Assembly: GCF_000801105.2 (NCBI RefSeq)
Contig: NC_079516.1
Span: 50,513,265 to 50,577,264, forward strand
Origin: Raphanus sativus
Lineage: Eukaryota > Streptophyta > Magnoliopsida > Brassicales > Brassicaceae
Length of the DNA: 64,000 bases
Reading direction: 5' to 3'
Of this stretch, positions 45,934-58,200 are shown in pieces. The translations under genes and the position numbers were made by a program. The notes under the pieces were generated by a model. It had not been told where the DNA came from, made no database searches, and worked only from the letters and a program-made list of their open reading frames with translations. Each line of letters starts with the position of its first letter. The stretch's first letter is position 1.

Positions 45934-46661
45934 GACTTTGGTTTCGACTCTCTGCCTCCTCCCACCCTTTTTTAAAGCTTAACTATTAGACGTTTTCTTT
46001 TTAATTCCCCTTTTATGTCTCCATTAATACATCTTAATTAGCAAAGGTATTGAGTGATACTTAATTATAGATTAATTAGGATGATCAGCTCAGTTGAAAT
46101 CCATAGATGCTTGTGGGTTTTACCATATGTTACATGTAATGTGTTGAATTATATGACGTGAGGAATTATATAGAGTGTTGTTATACATGTAGAGTTGTAT
46201 CATCAAACATGTAAATCTGTAGTGGAATAATTTTTGTCAACACTAGTGTAAAGCTTTAGGCAATATAACATCTCTTTTCTTTTTTGTTTGGTCTTACAAG
46301 TTCTCTTCAGTATTTGAACTTTGGCCTGTGTGTTGGTAAAAGCTTTGGATCATATAGATAATCGTTTTCGCAGACTGCAGTAGAAGGGTCTAGACCAAAA
46401 TATTAATTAGCATGCAAAACTGATGACCATGATAACTTGTCTTTCAAGTAAAGTTATCACTTCTTGGTCATCACAAGCCCTGATCACAAGTACTGAAGTA
46501 AGCACCAACTGTATTATTATTTTTTTATCATACAATAACGTTTCTGTCAACTATGTACATTTCTAGACTAAGAAACTGAGAATGTGACTCAAATCAAAAC
46601 CTTAAAACTTCTACCTCATGTTCAATATCTCATCAAATCTCTAATAACCCCGCCTTAATCT

Positions 46662-47561
46662 CTAATCATCATCCTCGAAAGCAGCCTGAGAGATCCTCTT
46701 ACTAACCTCTTTCCTGAACGAAAACCGTATGGCATCCACAGCTAAGCAAATCCCTTGCGTGTCTCTGCGCCTAAACATCCACACAGTGATGAAGTCACAA
46801 CACTCCTTGAGCCCATAATCCACGACGAACTTCCTCCACCCTAACGTCAACTCAAACGAAGACCTCTCCTTATCACCAACCCACATCTCATGAACCTTCC
46901 CGTCTGGTCCGTAAACCGAAACCCTAGTCTCCTTTCTCCCTCGCGCTGCCTCTGTTTCGTCCAGAAGCTGCTGAAACTTCTTCCTCGGTAAAGACAGCTT
47001 CCTAGAGTTCACGTCGCTCGTCGTCAGCTGCTTTTGGATCGGTCTGCTGCATTGCTCGATCAAGTGGTGAATGATCTTGTTCGGTGGAAGATCCGGAGCT
47101 TTCCATCGGGTGAGGAACCTCAAGGTTTGTTCCGAGTCGTCTTTTTCGTGATCGTCTATTTCGAGCACGGATGGATTCTTAGGTGGGACTGCGTCGTAGT
47201 ACATAGACAGAAGGATTGCTGAGGCTCGAGCCTCCTTTTCCCTTAACTCTTCTTCTTCTTCTTGAGTTAAGCTTCTTGGTGGTGATGTTGTTGTCATCGT
47301 CCCTCCTCTGCTTTCGTCTTCTTGATTAGCATCTTTGACTTCTTGTTCGCTTGTCGCTGACTCTGAGGCAACGATCTTGTTGTCATCGGCTACTTTGACT
47401 TCAGGTTCCACTTTCTGCTTCTCTGCTTCGTTTGTCTCTGACTCTGAGGCCGCCATCTTGTCATCGTCTTCGTGTTTGGCTTCGTTGTTCAGGTCTTCGT
47501 CGTCGAGTGCGTCTTCTTCCATGCGGTGGTGGACTTGTTCGTCTTGCGTTGAAGACGCCAT
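46662..47561 (-). CDS. DUF313 (B3-related) protein, copy B
   Basis: Intronless, 299 codons. The N-terminal 100 residues are strongly acidic with an internally repeated ASESET/ASESAT-type segment (MAASESETNEAEKQ; IVASESATSEQEV). The C-terminal DUF313 domain has KQLTTSDVNSRKLSLP, VYGPDGKVHEMWVG and GLKECCDFITVWMFRR. Close paralog of copy A; the extra N-terminal length comes from the internal repeat and an inserted segment (SILLSMYYDAVPPK). Probable nuclear protein of unknown role. Neither gene belongs to the Arabidopsis At2g39705-39800 order as I remember it, so this pair is probably a lineage-specific insertion. Confidence 0.85.
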   Translation of the reverse strand: MASSTQDEQVHHRMEEDALDDEDLNNEAKHEDDDKMAASESETNEAEKQKVEPEVKVADDNKIVASESATSEQEVKDANQEDESRGGTMTTTSPPRSLTQEEEEELREKEARASAILLSMYYDAVPPKNPSVLEIDDHEKDDSEQTLRFLTRWKAPDLPPNKIIHHLIEQCSRPIQKQLTTSDVNSRKLSLPRKKFQQLLDETEAARGRKETRVSVYGPDGKVHEMWVGDKERSSFELTLGWRKFVVDYGLKECCDFITVWMFRRRDTQGICLAVDAIRFSFRKEVSKRISQAAFEDDD

Positions 47562-48323
47562 GGTCTCTGTTTCGCCTTTCTTTCTCCGGGGAAAAGAAGT
47601 TAACGAGAAAAGATCTTTGTTTTTGGGATCTTCTCTCTCGAGTGAAATGGATTATGGATGATCACTTCCTCTATATATAGGACTTTGGTTTCGACTCTCT
47701 ACCCCTTTTTTTTATAAAGCTTGATTATTATATAAGTTTTCTTGTTAATTCTCCTTTATGTTTTCATTAATACTTGTTAATCAACAAAGATTTTGATTGA
47801 TACTTATTTATCAGATTAATTTGGACGTTCAGCAAAAGTTAAAATTCACTTCTCTCAAAGTTGATAATAGATGCTTTTGTTCCATATATTATATAACTTA
47901 TATGTAATGTGTTGAAAATTAATTATACGACGTGAAAAATTATATATAGAGGGAGTGTTATACATGCAGAGTTGTATCATCAAGAAAGAGTGTACAAGGA
48001 TTACAAAAGGATGTTAACTACAACCAGATCAGCATGACGAAACCAATCTATAATATCTAAATAAACTTTTTTTGGTTTATATGTTTCTAAAAGCTTAAAT
48101 TCAGTTCATATTGTTTCTAACCAAATGCTTGGGGTGGCTTTGGTTATTGATAATTTTCCGCCTTCTTATTGTTTGGTTTAGTAAGAATGTGAACCGAATC
48201 CGGCTTATAAATTATACTAAACCGAACTAATGTGCCCTAGTACTGAAAAACCTTAAACCCTGAGAAGGAACTCATTTTTGGTTTCACAGAAAATCAAAAG
48301 AAGAACACACCAAACCGTTGCCA

Positions 48324-49844
48324 ATGGGTTTCGCTTGGTGCGTACGCAGGTCAGCATCTAGATTAGCTTCCGTATGTGGTAATCGGATGGGTAGAGTCCG
48401 GTCAATCTCCGCCGTTGTTAACCGTCATTCTCTTGCTCCCACCACATCTCCGTTTCGCTCTTTTGCCCTTTACTCGACGGCTATTGATCGGATGAGCTCC
48501 GAGCAATCGCTTCTCCGCGTGATTGACTCCGAGATCAACTCTGCTCTCCAAATCGATGATCCCGACCTGGTAAAGTTTTAGGCTTTTCGCTTGATTAGTT
48601 AAAAGGGTATCCGAAAGTTTGCTGCTTTCACTTCGTATGTGTTAGCATATGCACTGTGCTATATTGAATCACTCTTTACAATGCATTTGCCTTTTGAAAA
48701 GTTCTTCACTTTATGAAACTTCAGTCGTATTGCTTTCTGGAGCTATGCTTAAGCAAGTGTTAGATCTTTGCTACCATGTAGGACAGATTGTATTTGACTC
48801 AGAATAGCTAAGGATAAAGTTATTACCTTTAGTACAAGATATATGAGTGTTAGCATAGACACCCACTGATTGCTTTCTGGAGCTATGCTTAAACAAGTAG
48901 CAGAGATTGCATTTGACTCTCTGTTGTTGTTTTTTTCCCGTACATTCTGTTGGGGGTTTTGTTAGGAGCAGGATGAAGAGACGGGTCCAGGAAGCTTCCC
49001 TTTATAGAACTACTCTTTAAAATGCATTTTCCTTTGAAAATTTCAATCATATTGCTACTCTTCCCCACTGATAGATTCTCACAGCTTTGCTAAAGCAAGT
49101 ATTAGTAGATTTTTATTAGCAAGTAGCAGAGGTTGTATTTGACTCAGAAATAGCTGAGTTGATGAGAATATTCTTACGTTTACAAGATTTATGTCTGGGC
49201 TGTTTTTTTCTTTCTCTTACATTCTATTGTGGTTTTGTCTGGGAGCAGGATGAAGAGACGGCGCCAGGAAGCTTCCCTTTCAAAATTGAAGACAATCCTG
49301 GGCATCAGACTGTAACGTTGACTAGAGATTACAAAGGGGAGCATATCAAAGTTGTAGTGAGCATGCCTAGTCTCGACGGTGATGAAAACGACGATGAGGA
49401 CGATGATGATGAGGATGGTCATAACAATGGATCAAGTATTCCACTTGTTGTGACTGTTACCAAGAAGAGCGGGCTTAGCTTAGAGTTTAGCTGTATGGCT
49501 TTCCCGGATGAGATTGCCATTGATGCTTTATCTGTGAGCAATCAGGGGAGTACTTTGGAGGATAAATTGGCGAATGAAGGGCCTGATTTCGAGTAAGCAT
49601 ATTAAAAGAAAAACTATTGTAATAACTGGCAGAAAAGTTATATGTATATAAGGTTGTGTTGCTTATTTTCGTTTGCTTTTGCAGATGCTTGGACGAGAAT
49701 CTGAAGAAGACATTCTACAAGTATCTGGAGATCAGAGGAGTGAAAGCAAGCACTACAAACTTCTTGCACCAGTACATGATGAGGAAAGTGAAGAGAGAGT
49801 ACTTGCTCTGGTTGAAGAATGTTAAGAAGTTTATGGAAGAGTAA
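48324..49844 (+). CDS. Mitochondrial glycoprotein (MAM33) family protein
   Basis: Three exons: 48324-48569, 49249-49592, 49685-49844, giving 249 residues. The N-terminus is rich in Arg, Ser and Ala ([17 protein letters not shown]) and is a likely mitochondrial presequence. The mature part matches the MAM33/p32 family: acidic stretch ([16 protein letters not shown]), PLVVTVTK, and the C-terminal [18 protein letters not shown] and [13 protein letters not shown]. Family proteins form doughnut-shaped trimers in the mitochondrial matrix, with roles proposed in mitoribosome or respiratory complex assembly. The start at 48324 is the first ATG; a TTG just upstream is not used. Intron 1 (679 bases) contains a degraded copy of the exon 2 start. 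The order next to P5CS1 fits At2g39795. Confidence 0.93.
48954..49012 (+). repeat. Decoy copy of the intron 1 / exon 2 junction inside MAM33 intron 1
   Basis: GGAGCAGGATGAAGAGACGG, followed by CCAGGAAGCTTCCCTTTA, closely copies the true junction at 49241-49280. If used as a 3' splice site it would keep frame for 11 codons and then reach TAG. Upstream segments (GATTGCTTTCTGGAGCTATG, GTATTTGACTC) are also present two or three times in the intron, so a block was duplicated more than once. Confidence 0.8.
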
Positions 49845-50239
49845 TAGGTAAGGTCGAAATGTATGAATGAGTTTATGTTCGTTATTTGCATGCATGTGTT
49901 TTCACATTTACAGAATCTTTGAGAATTTATGGGTAATGACTTTTAAGTTTATTTTCTACTTTGTATCAAGGTCTGATTTCACAATGCAAATCCAAACAAA
50001 TAAAGATAATTGATAAATAAGAAAAGTGTAGCTTACAATATCTTACTTATGAGCCAAAGACCAAGTGGTAAAAACGAACAGAACAAAGGAACTTATTTTT
50101 GGTGCAATCCCTAAACTCTAAAATCAAAACCACTTCACTTCATAAGAGAGGGTTTCAATAACAATTATAATATAGGATATGATATTAGCAGAGAGGAAAC
50201 AAAAAGCCCATCCTCTAGACTTTTGACACAGAGAGTCTT

Positions 50240-53200
50240 TTAAGCTTGGATGGGAATGTCTTGATGGGTGTAAGCAATCCCATTGTCTCCATCCACAACT
50301 TGTCCTTTTCCTCTCATTATCCTGCAAACCACAAAACCATTCTTCCTTAGAAAACCATTTCACAAACAAAAGAATTTATAGAAAGGTATGAATGAAACCA
50401 AAACTGTTACCATCTGGTTGTAAGTAATCCCTCGACTCCCACTGGACCACGAGCATGGATCCTGCCTGTGCTTATCCCAACCTATACACCGAACCAAAAA
50501 CTTACTTCACACTCTTCCATTTTCACCGTTTACTATATATAAGATTGTTTTGTATGTCTGGTGCTTGCTTACCTCAGCACCAAGTCCAAATCGAAAACCA
50601 TCAGAGAATCTTGTGCTTGCATTGTGGAACACAGCAGCACTGTTCGAGGACACGTAGCTTATAAGTTAGTCTCCCAACATGATAAAGTGGCTAAGCAAGT
50701 TCATCATCCTATATATTTTTACCTGTCTACTTGGCGAAGGAATAGCTCTGCAACTTCAGGATCCTCTGTCACAATACAGTCTGTGTGTGCGCTGCTCACA
50801 ACAACATCCAAGACAAAGATAAAGAGTGAACATTTCCAGCAAAAGATTACAGCCCCGTCAGTGTTGCTTGTGTCGAGCTTTTTCTTACCTCCCATGTCTG
50901 TGAATGTGATCTATAGCACCATAAACGTCTTCTACAACTTCAACAGTGCACGCCTTGGAACAGTACTCATGATTGAAAGACCGTGCTTCTGGTAGGTTAA
51001 GTATTTTACTTGCCTTTGGTCCACCATACAAAGTGACTCCTGTAGTTTAATATACCTCATATGAGTCCATCTGTTTTGAAGGTATGAGACATCTAGATAG
51101 TGTTATGAATTACCATTGCTCTGCAGAGCAAATATAAGCTCATTGAGCACAGCATTCTGCTCAAGATCCTTATGCACAAGAAGAGTTTCCTGAAAAAAAA
51201 AGACGAGGGAGAGAGAGATTAAAACTAAAAATCTCATTACATTACTGAAATCTAGAGGAAAGGTCAGAGAAGTTGTCTTACCATGGCATTACAAGCTGCT
51301 GGATAATCCAACTTTGCATCAGAAACTATGCGCTTAGCCATATCCACATTACAAGCCTTGTCGACATATACATGACAGATTCCATCTGAGATATTACACA
51401 ATTAAGTCATCATCACTTCTCTAGCACAAATCTATAGAAAAAAAAAAAGTTAAAACCGTACCAGCATGACCAAGAACAGGGATTTTTGTAGTGTTTTTAA
51501 TCTGGGAAACAAGCTGGTTGCTGCCTCTTGGGATCACAAGATCAATAACGTCATCAAGCTGTAGCACAAAATGCAAAATAGTTAGTTTTAACAAAAAAAA
51601 GATATCAAAGACTGTAAAAATCCGAATTTACCTTGAGCAAATCAGGAATCTCTTCCCTTGAAGTCACAAGTCCAATGAGTTTACCACCCACAGTCTCTGG
51701 AATTGCATCAGTGATCACCTTGTGTAAGATTGCATTTGATCGCCTGGCCTCCTTTCCACCCTTCAATAAAAGACCATTTCCACTTCGGATGGCAAGTGAA
51801 GCAATCTGTTTGGTTTTGTGAGTCAATCAAAAGCTTTTAGTACCAAACTTTAAAATTCAAAAGAAGAGAAAAAAGGACATTGGCTCTTTAACGTACCTGT
51901 ACAAGTGCATCAGGTCGAGACTCAAAAACAATCAAGAGTACGCCTAATGGGGATGATGTCTTCTCCAAAACAAGACCATCTGCCACCTGTCACAAAGAAC
52001 CAAATAGCATAAACAACTATTATAGACTGTAAAATTAACTATATGAAAACAGGTGTCCTCTAATCACCTCAGTTTTCTTTAGAACACGGCCAATTGGATC
52101 TTCCATATCAGCTAGCTTACGAACTGAACCTGCAAGGCTCGAGATCTATCAACAACAAAAACAAGCAAGCATTAGCAACCACACAAAAGAGAGGTGAAAT
52201 TGGTATAATAATACCAGACCATGAATACAGGCGCTTACCTTTGCAGGTGTCATAACCAAACGAGCCACCAGTGACTCTTCAAGTCCAGCTTCTTGTGCTG
52301 TAGCCACATCTAATTCATTCTCAGCTCTGATTGTTTTCTCATTTGCTTCAAGAGCATCGGCGATACTATACAGTATTTGTTTCCTATCTTCCGAAGATAA
52401 GGCCTGTAGCAGCAAATCACAAAACAGATCTATCTGTAACAAACGAGAAGCAATTTGCAGACATGATGTATACGTACAACAAGCGCCTTAGACAGTACCT
52501 GGAGCTTTCTGGAACTTTCCCTTGCAGCAACAGCCATGTCACGAGCAGTAGAATCAGTGATCGGAGCCCATAAACGAGCATCTTGATGGAACAAGGTTCC
52601 AACACGCAGTCCTCTAAGGACTTTATCTATGTTCTCAGCTGCATACCCACTACAAGAAAACAAGAAAAGTATCAATTTGATGAATCAGAACAAGCATATC
52701 ACAGTCTAGTTATGCTGATGTGTAGAAGTTCACACACACCTGGTTATGATGACAGGGATGCCAGCATAAGCTGCGTTCACTGCAGCTTTCACTTTAGCAG
52801 TCATGCCTCCTCTTCCTAGTCTTGACTTGTCGCCAAATGTGATCTCATCTTGATGTTTTTCCTTGATGAATGTGTGGATCAGCTTTGAGTTAGGATCACT
52901 AGGAGGACCGGTGTAAAGACCTTCGACATCACTCAGAAGAATCAGAAGATCAGCCTTTAGTTCCAGCGCCAATAGAGCAGCTAAGCTGTCGTTATCCCAA
53001 AAGATGCCAGAGGAATCCTGCCCATATATATTTAAATGCAATGAAGCTGAACATTATTAGACTATATGAGATTGAACATCTTAAGAGAGACAAAAGATCA
53101 AAGTCAACAAACCTGATAAGGAGCTCTTCTGGTGCTAATAGCATCATTCTCATTGAAAATAGGAATAACCCTCAGATCAAGCATGGACTTGACTGTCTCA

Positions 53201-54289
53201 TTGAGTTGCTTCCTGAACTCCTTGTCTCTGAAGCTACTGTCATTCACCAGTAGCTGAGCCGCCGTCACATCAAGCTAGCCAAATAAAAAAGCATATCAAT
53301 ATTTGGAACTCTACATAACAATCTAGCGAACAGAACATAGTTTTATTTTTTTCAGTAGAACCAACCAACCTGGTCAAACATAGTCTCATAATAAGCCATG
53401 AGACTGCTTTGTCCAACACCAGCACAAGCCTTCCCATCAAGTTCATGCTGAGGCTTCTGAAGATCAGCAAAGCTGCAATACATAAACAGACCAACTTCTA
53501 ACACACACACAAAAAATTAATCATAAAGACAAAAACACATCTCAGTTTATTTTCCCAAACCATAAGGGAATGGGTTTTAAAAGTAGCTATTTTTTTTAGT
53601 AACCTGCTATTGACTAACTGTCTGTAGCGAAGCCTTTGGCGGCCAAGACCAACCGCACCAGATGACACCAATATCACCTCAAATCCATCCGAGTTTAATT
53701 CCGCAAGCTGACATTAATTTTGGTTTTTTTTAAACAAATTACATATATATATTTTCACATGTCTTTCATGAACCCTTTTCACAATTTGTGATTAAAAGCA
53801 AAAAACAAAAAAATTGATCTATTATTATTTAAAAAAATTCATACCTGTTCACAGAGAGCTCCTAAGCGACCAAGAGCCAATCTTCCACCTTTCCCAGTTA
53901 CAACAGCGGTTCCAACCTTTACCACAAAATAAATATTAATTACCAGAAAATAAATAAATAATTCTTAACACTTATCTAGTGACATGCAGATTAAGATTCA
54001 TAAACCTAATTACCAGAGGTTTGATATTTACTCAGATTCAGAAAAAAACATTTTGAGTTTATATAAATCGTAAAGTATTCATTTTAATTTTCACCAGCCG
54101 CAAAAATAGAAGTTTTAAGACAGAACTAAACACATGTCCACGATGATGAACACTTCTCAGATCAGACCGAGAAACACGGTCGTAATGCAAATCAAAATAT
54201 GAGAATGCTGACGAGAGAAGAGACGATACCTTAACGACGATACGCTTGACGTCTTTAGCGAAAGCGCGTGAACGATCTAGCTCCTCCAT
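50240..54289 (-). CDS. P5CS1: Delta-1-pyrroline-5-carboxylate synthase
   Basis: Bifunctional enzyme of proline synthesis: N-terminal glutamate 5-kinase and C-terminal gamma-glutamyl phosphate reductase. Nineteen exons on the minus strand: 54230-54289, 53845-53916, 53604-53707, 53370-53472, 53113-53274, 52740-53017, 52499-52649, 52239-52403, 52068-52145, 51897-51986, 51632-51805, 51462-51558, 51282-51385, 51114-51189, 50889-51039, 50723-50791, 50573-50639, 50411-50481, 50240-50321. All phases join and give 717 residues, the Arabidopsis P5CS1 length. Visible signatures: [13 protein letters not shown] in the kinase part, [18 protein letters not shown], and the reductase segments [21 protein letters not shown] and [14 protein letters not shown]. 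No stop, frameshift or broken splice site. In Arabidopsis the enzyme is cytosolic or plastidial and drought- and salt-induced. Confidence 0.97.
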
Positions 54290-54427
54290 TTGTTGTCGCC
54301 TACCAAAACCTCTCCTCCAAAGGAACGAGTTAACTCAGTGGTTCGTCAGTGACCGAGTTTAGAGAGAGAGAACCAAATAATATCTGGTGAGGGAAGTGTG
54401 GAGATGAACAAGGAAGAGATGAAGGGG

Positions 54428-54477
54428 TTTATAAACACAACTACAGATCCTGTTACCAAACCACGAGGCGCCACGTG
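54428..54477 (-). promoter_or_regulatory. P5CS1 promoter: TATA box and ABRE/G-box
   Basis: On the minus strand TATAAA lies at 54428-54433, about 140 bases upstream of the start codon, and CACGTG within GCCACGTGTGG lies at 54472-54477. An ACGTG-core element this close to the TATA box fits ABA- and drought-induced transcription, the known behaviour of P5CS1. Confidence 0.62.
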
Positions 54478-54479
54478 TG

Positions 54480-55044
54480 GGTGTGAGGGCGTAATTGGAA
54501 TATCAGATTCAATTAATGAGGTGGCCTTTGTTAATTGGATGGTGTAGGTTAAGAGAGATTAGGGTGCGTTGTAGGAGATTGCTTACTCGGTTTTGTGGGT
54601 ATTTTCGGTAATTTAAAAATCGGCGGCTGAGAAAGCGCCGTGAGCAAACGCAAAACGGAGATCAGAAGAGGACAACTGAAAAGCGGACAGCAATGCAATT
54701 TTTAGATGACGTCTAGTGAAAAAACTAATAAAATCGTAATCTACTTTTTTTATATGCGGCGCCACAACATTCTTTAATCATTAAGGGACTAATATTTAAT
54801 ATAGTAATTCCACATTAGAGGGCAATGATTAATTATGAGATGTATAATGTGTATCTAAAATAATCATAATTCAGAGGTGTAATCAGCAATTTTTAACTAG
54901 TAAAAATTTTTAATTGGAAACTTTTTCTGCCAACCTATTTAGAAAAGAAAAAAAATAAGTGAAATTAGATAGAATGTAAAGTTTCCAAATTCCCATAGAA
55001 AATATTTATAACTCCTATTAAAATATAGTACCTTGAAGATATTT
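54480..55044. other. Upstream flank of P5CS1, no gene
   Basis: The left part continues the P5CS1 promoter. From about 54740 onward the sequence is AT-rich and leads into the copia element at 55050. Confidence 0.5.
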
Positions 55045-55049
55045 CTCTT

Positions 55050-55223
55050 TGTTATAAATATTGTAGTGATGTCCATATGGAAAGTCCTAAATATACTTGT
55101 TCCCCACTCCAAGTTAATCTTTGTCTCCAAGCTATTGTATCCTATATAAGGAATTCGTTATTCATGGAATAAGACACATCAATTCCTCTCTTCTATTCTC
55201 TAATTCTCTTCTTACTTACAACA
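55050..55223 (+). repeat. 5' LTR of decayed copia element
   Basis: 174 bp, TG...CA ends. It contains TATATAAGG at about 55143-55150 as a probable TATA box. Directly followed by CGTTATCAGCACGA, the presumed primer binding site region. Confidence 0.9.
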
Positions 55224-57892
55224 CGTTATCAGCACGAAGTTCTAGCGATTTTGAACTAATAGGTATAGATCTTATTTTGTTATATTCTAGTCTATATCTA
55301 ATCCTTCTTTAAATCGTGTTTATTATCAATTCATGGTTTATAAAAATGGACTTATACATAATATGAGCTCAGGAGCTTTAGTCGATAATATTGATTTGCC
55401 CTTATTCCGAGGATGAAAAATCATTCGATCAATGTGTGATCTTGTCGACGAGCTAATGCTCTGTATACTGATAATTATTCATACAACTGCACATCGTTAT
55501 TGTTTATAGCGCATGGCGTTCTGGTACAATTTAGTATTGATCTTAACAATAAAGCATAGTGTTATTACTGTCGCATGCTATTAGTATCATGATAAAATTG
55601 TTTAATCTGAGCACGAGATTTACAGATTTTTCTATCACATGTAAGTAGTAACTAAATTTTGTTTATAGGCTTTGATATTTAATGATCATCTGGTCACCAA
55701 CTTATTAGTCAAATTTATTATTCAATATTATCTTTGAAATCTTTCATGGCTGAATAAAAACATGTCTTCTCTGAAAAATCATTAAGTTTGATTCATTTAG
55801 TCAAAAAAAAAAAAAGTTTGCCGCTATGACATGTATGCGCATAATCTCAAGTTCTAGGTTTAGTGCATTACAAATTGAACATTTTATGAATGGTTGACAA
55901 CTTGACATTTTTGGGTACACATATATCTTACGTAATATTATTTACTTAGTCTTATAAAGCATTAGTCGATTTACCAAAATATTTTGGTACTGAAATCGTT
56001 TGATTTATATATGATTGGTTTAAGTTGGTTTGGTCAAAATTGACTTATTAAGTATATAGCAAAATATCTTCTTCTACTATGTATTAACATGTTTTACGGT
56101 TCATTGATATTGATGGAGTATACATTATGATAATTTAAGTTTCTATTTCCTTGAAACATATGTACTCAGAAATTTATTGTAACCCAACAGTTTTTGGTAT
56201 TGATATTCTAATGTTGAATACTTATGTTTACTAACATAATGGCCATGTTTTCATGAGCAATATTTTAAATAGTTCAGGTTTCTATGTGCTCTTTCTAAAA
56301 GATAATTTTTTGAGATTGTAACAAGCTGGAAAATATTAAGTGTTTCAACAGCATCGCTATCTCCGATCTCCACTTATCAAGATAAGTATTTTTATTTTTC
56401 ATGCTTCATATACGATTTACAAGGTAAATAAAAAAATTTTATTAGGTAAAATAATTTACATGAAAGTTGATATATGTGATATCAATTTTGTTTAGTAAAT
56501 TGACTTGTTGGATAAGAACCTTGTTAAATAGCATGGAATATATATGATAATTATTATATGAGTATTATTTATTTCTTGATATAATAAGATGTTTATGATA
56601 TAGTAAACCTGAAGTTTACAAAATTTTATATTTCATTATTATTATATAGATGAGAGTTTTAAGGTGAAGGCTTGACCTTTCAAGATCTATAAGTTTTGGA
56701 GAAAGATCCAAAGAAATATATGATCACCAGAAGTGATTACTTAAAACTCATTGTGTGATTTGCATCTAAAGATTAAAAGACCTGAAGTCTATAAATAAAA
56801 CTCCACTAAGTTGGATGTTAAGTTTAAGAATAAAATTTCTCAAGAAATTTTTAATGATGCAAAGATGAGAATACATTTTTTCTCACAAATATATGTTGTC
56901 CAGCAGACACATGATTGAGAAATGAGATTAAAAAAAAGTTTATACTTGTATCTTGTCTCCTTGAGACTCAGAAAACAATGAGCTATTGATGTAAGGTCAA
57001 GATCAAATAGTTTCTTTTTAGAACTCATATTCTCACCTGAAGTTGAGAAAATAAAAATGGTAATAAAAGAGATATGATTCAATCATCATAAAGATAAAAG
57101 AAAATTATTGTGAGTACAATACAAGGTATATGAATGCTCCCGAAGAGTACATAATATTATTGCACATAAGAATGCAATTTAAAATTCTTAATGTATTATA
57201 TTCTTATAAGTCTCAAAAGTAAGAAGGAACTAAGAAAGAATACATGGTCCATGTAAGGCATCTTGTTGATTCTCATATGAGATTCAATCGAGATTGATAA
57301 ACTTGTAGTGTTATCATCTCGAGGGGAAGAGTTAAAGAATCTCACATTTCATATTAAGTGAAACATCCAGAAGATTATGTTTCCACTCGAAGTAAGATTG
57401 ATGAATCTTTCTTAAGGTAAATCTATGGAATTTTGAGACAAGTTATTTTGAGATACTAAGTAAAGGAAATGCTAAATTTACTTACATAAATATTTCTCAA
57501 GGCAGTAAAAGCATTGTAGAGAAAGTATCTACATCCTCTTATAGATTGTACTACACAGAAATTAATGTAATGGAGATAAATATATCGTAAACCAGAAGTT
57601 TACAAAATACTTGGCATGAACCAGTTAGACCATTTTGGTTCAATAATGATGCGAAAAGATACATAAATATTTATGTGAATATTTATTGAAGAACCAGAAG
57701 ATTCTTGTGAATGTTTTCACAAAACGGTCTTGCTCATAAGATAAAATGAAAATACAGTTTTCACCAGCCAAATGATGTTATTGGCATGAATAAAGGAGAT
57801 GTTGGTGGACTGATCACCCACTATGCATCTTTATAGTATTGGTGAATTCACATCTTAAGCCTATGACGATTATAGCAAATTCACTGGGATAA

Positions 57893-58200
57893 GTGTTAAA
57901 CACTTTGAGCAGCACTAATTCGCATCAAGCCAACAAGAAATCACAAGTTCTCCCTGTTATTGGTATTGGGTCAGAAACCAACCATTTTCCATCTAAGAAT
58001 TTTAAATGTGCAATATACATTCTAATTGCTCCACCACAGAGCTTTATGATGGGATCCCAAATGAGGTTGGAATTATATGTTGGATATGAATCTCCATTGA
58101 TACTTAAGAATCTAGAGCCATCCTTAAAGGATATAAGTAAGGCTCTATATGAATGCTACAAGTTAATTTGTATTTCCAACATAAGGGGAAAAAAATAAAC
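57893..58200 (+). pseudogene. Copia pol remnant (integrase to RT linker)
   Basis: The best preserved piece of the decayed element: an open stretch of 101 codons containing IAPPQSFMMGSQ, LELYVGYESPL and LKNLEPSLKD, which match the copia region just downstream of the integrase (the VPIAPPQR...GPQRRLGIYVG consensus). Flanking sequence continues in other frames with stops, so it cannot be part of a functional polyprotein. Confidence 0.82.

Noticed and set aside
55787..55823. Possible micro-insert inside the decayed copia element
   Set aside because: AAGTTTG is repeated on both sides of a ...GTCAn stretch, but 7 bp is too short for confidence.
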